Under the pieces are notes generated by a model. The model was not told the DNA's origin and ran no database searches. It was given only the letters and a program-made list of their open reading frames with translations. A stretch of DNA of 64,000 nucleotides from JAKVBH01 sp049800955 (GTDB taxonomy: Bacteria > Pseudomonadota > Alphaproteobacteria > Rhodobacterales > Rhodobacteraceae). Positions 25,034-31,618 of this stretch are shown here, one piece after another. The translations under genes and the position numbers were made by a program. The stretch spans positions 744,001-808,000 of the forward strand of contig NZ_JBNAGA010000001.1 of assembly GCF_049800955.1 (NCBI RefSeq), in the 5' to 3' direction. Positions within the stretch are counted from its first letter, which is position 1. Each line of letters begins with the position of its first letter.

Positions 25034-26713
25034 ATGGCGAACGCAACCATGGAGGAATTCGAAGCCCTCCTGAATGAAAGCTTCGAAATGGACACACCCG
25101 AAGAGGGGTCAGTTGTCAAAGGCAAGGTCATCGCGATTGAAGCGGGCCAGGCCATCATCGACGTCGGCTACAAGATGGAAGGCCGTGTCGAGCTCAAAGA
25201 ATTCGCAAATCCCGGTGAAGCCCCCGAAATCGCTGTTGGCGATGAGGTTGAGGTTTATCTGCGCGCGGCAGAGAACGCCCGTGGCGAAGCCGTGATTTCC
25301 CGCGAGATGGCCCGCCGCGAAGAAGCGTGGGATCGTCTCGAGAAAGCATATGGCGATGATGCGCGCGTTGAAGGCGCGATCTTCGGCCGCGTCAAAGGTG
25401 GCTTTACTGTCGATCTCGGCGGCGCAGTGGCCTTCCTGCCCGGCTCGCAGGTCGATGTGCGCCCCGTGCGCGACGCAGGCCCGCTCATGGGTCTCAAGCA
25501 GCCGTTCCAGATCCTCAAGATGGACCGTCGCCGGGGCAATATCGTTGTCTCTCGTCGTGCGATCCTCGAAGAGAGCCGCGCCGAGCAGCGCGCCGAGGTC
25601 ATCGGCAATCTCGCCGAGGGCCAAGCGGTCGATGGTGTGGTCAAGAACATCACCGAATATGGTGCATTCGTGGACCTTGGTGGCGTAGACGGCCTGCTGC
25701 ACGTGACAGACATGGCCTGGCGCCGTGTGAACCACCCCTCCGAGATCCTCACGATTGGCGAGACGGTCAAGGTTCAGGTCATCAAGATCAACAAAGAAAC
25801 GCACCGCATCTCGCTCGGCATGAAGCAGCTGCAGGAAGATCCCTGGGATCTGGTTGGCGCGAAATATCCGCTGGGCTCCGTGCACCAGGGCCGCGTCACC
25901 AACATCACCGATTACGGTGCCTTTGTTGAGCTCGAAGCCGGTGTTGAAGGTCTGGTTCACGTCTCCGAGATGTCCTGGACGAAGAAAAACGTGCATCCCG
26001 GCAAGATCGTCTCCACCTCTCAGGAAGTGGACGTCATGGTGCTGGAGATCGACGGTGCGAAGCGCCGCGTCTCCCTTGGCCTCAAGCAGACACAGCGCAA
26101 CCCGTGGGAAGTCTTTGCAGAGACCCATCCCGAGGGCACGCCTGTCGAAGGCGAAGTCAAGAACATCACCGAGTTCGGCCTGTTCATCGGTCTCGAGGGC
26201 GAGATCGACGGCATGGTGCACCTCTCCGATCTCAGCTGGGATCAGCGCGGCGAGGAAGCCATTCAGGAATACCGCAAAGGTGACGTGGTTCAGGCCGTTG
26301 TCTCCGAAGTGGACGTCGAGAAGGAGCGCATCTCGCTCTCCATCAAGGCGCTGGGTGGTGACAAGTTCGCCGAAGCCGTGGGTGGCACGAAGCGTGGCTC
26401 CGTGATCACCGTCGAAGTGACAGCGATCGAGGATGGCGGCATCGAGGTGGAATACGAGGGCATGAAGTCCTTCATCCGCCGCTCCGATCTGTCCCGTGAC
26501 CGTGCCGAGCAACGCCCCGAGCGCTTCAACGTCGGTGACAAGATCGATGTGCGCGTGACCAATGTCGATAGCAAGACCCGCCGTCTGGGCCTGTCGATCA
26601 AGGCGCGTGAGATCGCGGAAGAGAAGGAAGCGGTCGAGCAGTATGGCTCGTCTGATTCCGGCGCATCGCTGGGCGATATCCTCGGCGCGGCTCTGAAGAC
26701 CGGCGACGACTGA
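25034..26713 (+). CDS. rpsA: 30S ribosomal protein S1
   Basis: A 559-residue protein made of six S1 RNA-binding repeats. Repeat starts are recognisable at GSVVKGKVIAIEAGQAIIDVGYKMEG (about 20), VEGAIFGRVKGGFTVDLGG, VDGVVKNITEYGAFVDLGGVDGLLH, HQGRVTNITDYGAFVELEAGVEGLVH, VEGEVKNITEFGLFIGLEGEIDGMVH and VITVEVTAIEDGGIEVEYEG. The last two repeats are the divergent kind usual for proteobacterial S1. It binds mRNA and brings it to the 30S subunit. Codon use is strongly biased, as expected for a highly expressed gene. A terminator follows at 26740. Confidence 0.98.
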   Translation: MANATMEEFEALLNESFEMDTPEEGSVVKGKVIAIEAGQAIIDVGYKMEGRVELKEFANPGEAPEIAVGDEVEVYLRAAENARGEAVISREMARREEAWDRLEKAYGDDARVEGAIFGRVKGGFTVDLGGAVAFLPGSQVDVRPVRDAGPLMGLKQPFQILKMDRRRGNIVVSRRAILEESRAEQRAEVIGNLAEGQAVDGVVKNITEYGAFVDLGGVDGLLHVTDMAWRRVNHPSEILTIGETVKVQVIKINKETHRISLGMKQLQEDPWDLVGAKYPLGSVHQGRVTNITDYGAFVELEAGVEGLVHVSEMSWTKKNVHPGKIVSTSQEVDVMVLEIDGAKRRVSLGLKQTQRNPWEVFAETHPEGTPVEGEVKNITEFGLFIGLEGEIDGMVHLSDLSWDQRGEEAIQEYRKGDVVQAVVSEVDVEKERISLSIKALGGDKFAEAVGGTKRGSVITVEVTAIEDGGIEVEYEGMKSFIRRSDLSRDRAEQRPERFNVGDKIDVRVTNVDSKTRRLGLSIKAREIAEEKEAVEQYGSSDSGASLGDILGAALKTGDD

Positions 26714-26739
26714 TCTTCCCTTCCGAATGCAATGAGAAG

Positions 26740-26769
26740 CGCCCCGCAGAGACATCTGCGGGGCGTTTT
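26740..26769 (+). terminator. Intrinsic terminator of rpsA
   Basis: An 11-bp perfect stem CGCCCCGCAGA / TCTGCGGGGCG (26740-26750 with 26755-26765) with a GACA loop is followed by TTTT, 27 bases after the rpsA stop. Confidence 0.92.
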
Positions 26770-26899
26770 GCATTTTGGACCCCAGCATCGAGCGCCCGGT
26801 CATGACCCGGGGCAAGACATGGCCCAATTCCCGTCGCAATCCTGACGAGCTCAAGTGGCACTCAGGGTTAATCGAAGCGACACACCTCGGAGATCCGCC

Positions 26900-27292
26900 A
26901 TGTCATCAAACACCAAGCCAGTGCTCGTCTGGGCGCTTTATTCCGCAGGGATTGCGGCTGTTCTGACGCCCTTTATCGGGGCTGCGCTGGCCTTTTTCTG
27001 GCGGCGAGGGGCAAGGGCTAACGGTGATGCCGAGGCCGCTGCGGAGCATAGCCATCAGTTGCGCACGTTCGGCCATGCTGCCAAGGCCTGGAGCGCAGCG
27101 CTGGCAATCATGGCATGTGTCCTTTTGATGGATATTCAAATGGGCAACCCCGTGGGCTCCGGTGTGCCAAGCCTGTTCATGGTCGGCATTGGGTTGGCTC
27201 TTCTGACGCAGATCGTGTTCACGCTCTATTGCCTGTTTTTCCTGTTCAGATCCGTTTTCGCCAAGACGCCGAGCGGGGCCGCCGCCGCGTGA
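26900..27292 (+). CDS. Small three-helix membrane protein
   Basis: A 130-residue inner-membrane protein with hydrophobic segments at about 8-34, 62-78 and 92-121 separated by a charged loop containing HSHQLRTFGHAAKAW. The organisation recalls DUF4870/Tic20-like small membrane proteins, but no diagnostic motif allows assignment. ATG 26900 lies after a GGAG; the frame opens upstream at 26855 without support. It is between rpsA and ihfB, transcribed in the same direction. Confidence 0.75.
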   Translation: MSSNTKPVLVWALYSAGIAAVLTPFIGAALAFFWRRGARANGDAEAAAEHSHQLRTFGHAAKAWSAALAIMACVLLMDIQMGNPVGSGVPSLFMVGIGLALLTQIVFTLYCLFFLFRSVFAKTPSGAAAA

Positions 27293-27582
27293 GGGCTGCG
27301 CACCTGATTTGATCCTGATAGGGGGCAAGGCGTGCCATGCGCGCCTTTTCCATTCCGAATCAACGTCTTCGCTGCAGAGCGGCAAAGGTGCTCACGGGGC
27401 CGTGATCACACATCAAGCGCGCTCGATTTGCCTTTTTCCCGATCCACATCGCCAAAATTACGGCCTTTTCCGGCGCTCTGTGGCAATTGGCAGTCGTTGG
27501 GTTATTCCCGTCGGGGCTCAGAGTTTCTATAGTCTCCCGATATGAAAGTGGCGCGACGGGGCCACAAAAGGGGGGACAACCG

Positions 27583-27864
27583 ATGATCCGATCGGAATTG
27601 ATTCAAAAACTGGCCGATGAGAACCCTCATCTGTATCAGCGCGATGTCGAGCGGATCGTGAATACCATTTTTGACGAGATCACCGCCGCGATGTCGCGCG
27701 GCGACCGGGTGGAATTGCGCGGCTTTGGCGCATTTTCCGTCAAGAAGCGCGATGCGCGCACCGGGCGCAACCCCCGCACGGGAGAGACCGTGGATGTCTC
27801 TGAAAAACACGTGCCATTCTTCAAGACAGGCAAGCTCTTGCGGGATCGGCTGAACGGAAAGTAG
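27583..27864 (+). CDS. ihfB: Integration host factor subunit beta
   Basis: A 93-residue DNA-bending protein of the HU/IHF family. The pattern MIRSELIQKLADENPHLYQRDVERIVNTIFDEI and the conserved arm RDARTGRNPRTGETVDV with the intercalating Pro identify the beta subunit (IHF-beta has NPHL and V-x-x-K-x-VPFFKTGK, as here). It pairs with IhfA encoded elsewhere. The location downstream of rpsA is the conserved arrangement in proteobacteria. ATG 27583 is 7 bases after a GGGGGGAC run that can serve as ribosome-binding site. Confidence 0.97.
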   Translation: MIRSELIQKLADENPHLYQRDVERIVNTIFDEITAAMSRGDRVELRGFGAFSVKKRDARTGRNPRTGETVDVSEKHVPFFKTGKLLRDRLNGK

Positions 27865-27870
27865 GACGTT

Positions 27871-28230
27871 ATGCGTTACATCAAATATGCCTTTCTCGCG
27901 TCCGTCGCGATTGTTCTGGTGACCCTGGCGCTCGCCAACCGCAATACCGTGACGCTGAATTCGCTGCCCGACGGTCTGGCCGGGGTGCCCGGTCTTGGGC
28001 CCTTCGCCGTTGCTGTGGAATTGCCGCTGTTCCTTGTCATTCTCGGCGGCGTTGTCGCGGGCTTGCTCATCGGCTTCGTCTGGGAATGGATCCGGGAGGC
28101 CAAGCACCGTACGGAAGCCGCGCGTAAAACGGCTGAGGTCAAATCCATGGAGCGCGAACTGCGCCGCCTGAAGCGGAAGAATTCCGAAGGTCAGGATGAG
28201 GTTCTGGCGATTCTCGACGAAGCCAGCTGA
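27871..28230 (+). CDS. LapA/DUF1049 domain membrane protein
   Basis: A 119-residue protein with two membrane segments (about 5-23 and 47-71) followed by a basic coiled-coil cytoplasmic tail (EAARKTAEVKSMERELRRLKRKN). This is the lipopolysaccharide assembly protein A (LapA/YciS) domain layout; in E. coli LapA and LapB regulate LPS synthesis with FtsH. It starts 6 bases after ihfB, as in many alphaproteobacteria. The lapB partner is not nearby. Confidence 0.88.
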   Translation: MRYIKYAFLASVAIVLVTLALANRNTVTLNSLPDGLAGVPGLGPFAVAVELPLFLVILGGVVAGLLIGFVWEWIREAKHRTEAARKTAEVKSMERELRRLKRKNSEGQDEVLAILDEAS

Positions 28231-28268
28231 CCTCTGAGAAACCGAAGGCCCCACGGCCCCGGCAAAAG

Positions 28269-28297
28269 CGCCCCGGCGGAGACGCGTGGGGCGTTTT
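28269..28297 (+). terminator. Probable terminator after ihfB-lapA
   Basis: A CGCCCC/GGGGCG stem (28269-28274 with 28288-28293), with a smaller GCG/CGC pairing inside the loop, is followed by TTTT. It lies 38 bases after the lapA-like stop and just upstream of trpF, so trpF is probably expressed by its own promoter or by read-through. Confidence 0.65.
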
Positions 28298-28315
28298 GAA
28301 CTTAAGAGCATCAAC

Positions 28316-28978
28316 ATGACAGAGATACGGACGAAAATCTGCGGGCTGAGCACGTTGCAGGATGTGGCGGCAACCGCTGAGGCGGGCGCGGCCTATGCGG
28401 GGTTTGTCTTCTTTCCCAAATCTCCCCGCAACGTGAGCCTTGATCAGGCCCGCGCGCTGGCCATCGAAGTGCCGTTGGGCGTGGCCAAGGTCGCGCTCAC
28501 GGTCAATGCCGATGACGTCTTTCTGGATGACCTGACCGCCCAGGTCCCGCTCGATATGTTGCAACTCCACGGCAGTGAGACACCGGATCGCGTCGCACAG
28601 GTGCGTGCGCGCTACGGCCTGCCGGTCATGAAGGCCATTGGGATCGCCGAAGAGGCAGATCTGCAAACCATTGATGCCTACGCGCCGGTGGCCGATCAGC
28701 TTCTGATCGATGCCAAGCCGCCCAAAGGCGGCGATCTGCCCGGCGGTAATGGACTGGCTTTTGACTGGCAACTGCTTGCGCGCCGCAAATATTGGCAGCG
28801 CCCGTGGATGCTGGCCGGCGGTCTGGTGCCTGACAACGTGGCAGAGGCCATCCAACGCACCGGTGCCAGACAGCTCGACGTGAGTTCCGGCGTGGAAAGC
28901 GCACCGGGCGTGAAAGATCCCGAGAAAATCCACGCCTTCCTGCGCGCCACCAAAGCCCCGGCCGTACCGCGCATCTAG
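28316..28978 (+). CDS. trpF: Phosphoribosylanthranilate isomerase
   Basis: A 220-residue (beta/alpha)8 enzyme that converts N-(5-phosphoribosyl)anthranilate to CdRP in tryptophan synthesis. The catalytic Cys is in TKICGL and the general acid Asp in VALTVNADD; QLHGSETPD, LIDAKPPKGGDLPGGNG and LAGGLVPDNVAEAI are phosphate-binding family motifs, and DVSSGVESAPGVKD is the diagnostic C-terminal loop. trpB, often next in alphaproteobacteria, is not present; a convergent glutathione transferase follows instead. Confidence 0.97.
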   Translation: MTEIRTKICGLSTLQDVAATAEAGAAYAGFVFFPKSPRNVSLDQARALAIEVPLGVAKVALTVNADDVFLDDLTAQVPLDMLQLHGSETPDRVAQVRARYGLPVMKAIGIAEEADLQTIDAYAPVADQLLIDAKPPKGGDLPGGNGLAFDWQLLARRKYWQRPWMLAGGLVPDNVAEAIQRTGARQLDVSSGVESAPGVKDPEKIHAFLRATKAPAVPRI

Positions 28979-29012
28979 CGGCGCAACAGCTGCTCTTGAT
29001 CGCAGCCAATGT

Positions 29013-29073
29013 CTTCTTTTGTCTGAAAATACCTCGGGGGAGCGCGCGGCACGCGCGCGGGGGCAGAGCCCCC
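29013..29073. repeat. Dispersed GC-hairpin intergenic element, copy 2
   Basis: Inverted copy of the element at 23120-23183: the 28-base tract (29013-29040), then a GCGCGC/GCGCGC hairpin (29042-29058) and a GGGGGC/GCCCCC hairpin (29059-29073). The hairpins differ in sequence from copy 1 but keep their pairing, while the tract is conserved 27 of 28. It again occupies a convergent gap, between trpF and the glutathione transferase gene. Confidence 0.75.
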
Positions 29074-29091
29074 GAGCTCAAACCCGCCGCT

Positions 29092-29976
29092 TCAGCCTTT
29101 GGTCAGCTTATCCTGCGTGCGCAGATCAAAATCCGAGGCATCATGGCGCTCGTGTAACTGCTCGTTGTCCGGCCCTGCCACGCGGTTGACGATCCGCCCT
29201 CGCTGCACCGCAGGACGCGCCCAGATCTCATCTGACCAGCGACAGACGTTCTTGTAGCTCTCGACCTGCAAGAACTCGCCCGCATCATATTGCGTCCCGC
29301 GCACCAGATTGCCGTACCAGGGCCAGGTCACCATATCGGCAATGGTGTAGCTGTCGCCACCGAGGAACCGATTGTTGGCAAGCTCGCGGTCCAGCACATC
29401 GAGCTGGCGCTTGGTCTCCATCGCAAAACGGTCGATGGGGTATTCCATCTTGAAGGGCGCATAGGCATAAAAATGCCCGAACCCACCGCCGAGATAGGGC
29501 GCAGAGCCTTGCAGCCAGAAGAGCCAATTGAGCACCTCGGTGCGGTGTTTGATCTCCGTTGGCAAAAAATGCCCGAATTTTTCTGCGAGATAGAGCAGGA
29601 TCGCGCCGCTCTCAAAAACCCTGACACCGCGGTCTGCGTCATACAATGCAGGGATTTTCGAATTGGGATTGACCTCCACGAACCCCGATGAAAACTGCGC
29701 GCCCTCGCCAATCCGGATCAACCACGCGTCATATTCCGCGCCGCTCTCGCCCAGCTCCAAGAGCTCTTCAAGGAGGATCGTGACCTTCTGCCCGTTGGGC
29801 GTGGCCAGCGAATAAAGCTGCAGCGGATGCGTGCCGCGGGGCAAGTCTGCCTCATGGGTCGCGCCGGAGATCGGGCGGTTGATCTTGGACCACCGCCCCC
29901 CGCTTTCGGCGTCCCATGTCCAGATCTTGGGCGGCGTGTAATCCGCAGGCTGGTTCGGCAAGGTGTCGTCGCTCAT
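29092..29976 (-). CDS. yghU: Glutathione transferase, YghU/Nu-class
   Basis: A 294-residue cytoplasmic glutathione transferase homologue. The N-terminal extension YTPPKIWTWDAESGGRWSKINRPISGATHE and the thioredoxin-like domain with LYSLATPNGQKVTILLEEL (the TPNG glutathione-binding Thr/Asn) are hallmarks of YghU/Nu-class enzymes, which bind two glutathione molecules and reduce disulfides or organic hydroperoxides. VNPNSKIPALYD and the FESGAILLYLAEKFG helix complete the GSH site. ATG 29976 was chosen because it begins the family N-terminus; the longer frame to 30033 has no support. Confidence 0.95.
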   Translation of the reverse strand: MSDDTLPNQPADYTPPKIWTWDAESGGRWSKINRPISGATHEADLPRGTHPLQLYSLATPNGQKVTILLEELLELGESGAEYDAWLIRIGEGAQFSSGFVEVNPNSKIPALYDADRGVRVFESGAILLYLAEKFGHFLPTEIKHRTEVLNWLFWLQGSAPYLGGGFGHFYAYAPFKMEYPIDRFAMETKRQLDVLDRELANNRFLGGDSYTIADMVTWPWYGNLVRGTQYDAGEFLQVESYKNVCRWSDEIWARPAVQRGRIVNRVAGPDNEQLHERHDASDFDLRTQDKLTKG

Positions 29977-30047
29977 TTTCTGTCCTTCGTGTTTTACTCT
30001 GGTGCAATTTGGCGCATGCCGGGCCGGATGCAAGCAAGCACAGGTGA

Positions 30048-30318
30048 TTATCGCCGGGTTGTGAGCGCAGCCAACACGCCCCGCAGCCCCTCGGCATCGA
30101 TCCCGTCATTGCGGGTCAGATGCGCGTGGTCTGCCCGTATGAGATCATGCACGCGGGCTTGCGCAGCCCTGCTGCGATGGTGTCGTCCGCCAAGGCAGGC
30201 CCGGCGAGATATGGTAGAGTGCCGTGACGATCCGGTCGGCACCGGCCTGACGAATATCGCTCGGGGAATGCTGTCATCGGGCCCAAACCATCGCCATGTC
30301 TGTTGTGTTCTGTCCTCC
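30048..30318 (-). pseudogene. uxuA: Decayed fragment of mannonate dehydratase (uxuA)
   Basis: On the minus strand, a ribosome-binding GGAGG (30318-30314) is followed by CAACAG and QTWRWFGPDDSIP, the N-terminus of UxuA, but the expected ATG reads ACA (30308-30306). A frame change then gives SDIRQAGADRIVTALYHI, another gives ADDTIAAGLRK, and after a large deletion the C-terminal motif RADHAHLTRNDGID and GLRGVLAAL is read up to a TAA at 30048. UxuA is about 350-400 residues; only about 270 bases remain. Start loss, at least two frameshifts and a roughly 0.9-kb internal deletion make it non-functional. Confidence 0.88.
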
Positions 30319-30448
30319 CAAAAAGCGCGTGAGGCACTGGTGTGACATCGCACAGCAGGCCGTCAATAGCGAGAGCCCGGGGGCATGCACGAGGTTGTGA
30401 CGTTTGGATGGGTTGTCAGCATGCGCTGGAGCGGGAGAGACTGACCCC

Positions 30449-31039
30449 ATGTTCGCTATGCGCCTCCTTTGTCTCTGCACCCTCGTCGCGCTGCTCGCGT
30501 CGCCAGAGCGCGCGGGAGCGGAGAGTTACGTCTCCATGCAGGAACGCCGCCCGGATCTCTTTGATACCGAAACAGGCTACCGGATCGCACGGCAACGCGC
30601 GCCGACACCGCAGGACATTCCCGCCCCTGTGACCCGCATCATGATTGATGAGGTCGTGGCGCTGCAGGGGCAGGGCGCGCTGTTGCTCGATGTGTTTGGC
30701 GCACAAAGCGCGCGCTATGATGAGCTGGACGGGACATGGCTCGTGTCCAAAGTTCACGAGAGCCTGCCCGGCGCGCTGTGGCTGCCCGAAGTGGGCCGCG
30801 GGCGGTTGACGGAGGAGATGCAGGCCTATCTCGCGCGCAACCTTGAGGCGCATCTGAGCGACGGGCGTGGGGTGATCGTCTTTTGTGTCGCGGATTGCTG
30901 GATGAGCTGGAACGCCGCGCAGAGGATCGCCGCGATGGGCTATGGCGCGGTCTATTGGTTTCGCGAAGGGATCAGCGGCTGGCTGGATGCAGGCTGGACG
31001 CTTGAGCCTGCCGAGCCTGTGCCGGTTGGCGTGGAGTAA
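30449..31039 (+). CDS. Exported rhodanese-like protein with CxxxCW motif
   Basis: A 196-residue periplasmic protein: signal peptide (about 1-24, MRLLCLCTLVALLASPERAGA), then a rhodanese fold with LLLDVFGAQSARYDELDGTW and the active-site-like FCVADCWMSWNAAQRIAAMGY. The motif and the GAVYWFREGISGWLDAG ending match the PQQ-dependent catabolism-associated CXXCW family, found with alcohol dehydrogenase/cytochrome modules. Here one extra residue separates the cysteines (C-VAD-CW). No PQQ or dehydrogenase genes are near. ATG 30449 or 30458 are both possible starts. Confidence 0.8.
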   Translation: MFAMRLLCLCTLVALLASPERAGAESYVSMQERRPDLFDTETGYRIARQRAPTPQDIPAPVTRIMIDEVVALQGQGALLLDVFGAQSARYDELDGTWLVSKVHESLPGALWLPEVGRGRLTEEMQAYLARNLEAHLSDGRGVIVFCVADCWMSWNAAQRIAAMGYGAVYWFREGISGWLDAGWTLEPAEPVPVGVE

Positions 31040-31174
31040 GACTGTCAAGGTTACGTATCACTGACGGAGCATTGGCAAGTGCCGCCCCGTGGGGGCGGTC
31101 TGGCGTTGCCGGACTGGGCCGCGCAGTGTGCAGCGCGACCTTGCCGTGATCCGCAGCGCGCGCCTCGCGATTGT

Positions 31175-31615
31175 CTAAGACAAAAGCGAAAAGTGATGAT
31201 GCTCATGGGCGAGCCCCGCCTGATCCAGCGCAGCCTTCAGGCGTGCGGCGCGGGGCAGGCATTCATAGGGCAGGCGGATCTTGCGCCCGTTGTGCAGAAC
31301 AATCGACATGCGCAGCGAGAAATCGAGCCGTGTGTCGAGGCGCACCTTGCCAATCTCGTTGCGCGCCACCTCTCCGCTGCGTCGCCCAGACCCCCAGCGC
31401 ACATGGGTCTTGTCGATCTCGAGATAGGCCGTGGCGCCGCGCACAAGCTCCCAGATGGCAGGCAGCGAAAACGTCAGCAAGGCCAGCGCAATCCAGATAT
31501 TCAGCTCAATGGCCCAGAGCCCCAGAAGCACAAGCCCCCACCACAGACCCAACACCAGAAAGGCGCGCGGGCCCCGCGCGGAGGCCTCAAAACGCCATGG
31601 TTTGTCCGCGCCCAT
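31175..31615 (-). CDS. Two-helix membrane protein with C-terminal PH-like domain
   Basis: A 146-residue protein. Two adjacent hydrophobic segments (about 19-36 and 39-55) are followed by a soluble beta-rich domain (TAYLEIDKTHVRWGSGRRSGEVARNEIGKVRLDTRLDF, IVLHNGRKIRLPYECLP) that looks like the PH-like domain of bacterial membrane proteins. It starts 3 bases after the pepN stop, so it is almost certainly co-transcribed with and translationally coupled to pepN. Function unknown. Confidence 0.78.
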   Translation of the reverse strand: MGADKPWRFEASARGPRAFLVLGLWWGLVLLGLWAIELNIWIALALLTFSLPAIWELVRGATAYLEIDKTHVRWGSGRRSGEVARNEIGKVRLDTRLDFSLRMSIVLHNGRKIRLPYECLPRAARLKAALDQAGLAHEHHHFSLLS

Positions 31616-31618
31616 GGA

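Noticed and set aside
25109..26854. 581-codon minus-strand frame across rpsA
   Set aside because: It mirrors the six S1 repeats of rpsA and shows only repeated Asp/His/Leu wording from the antisense codons.
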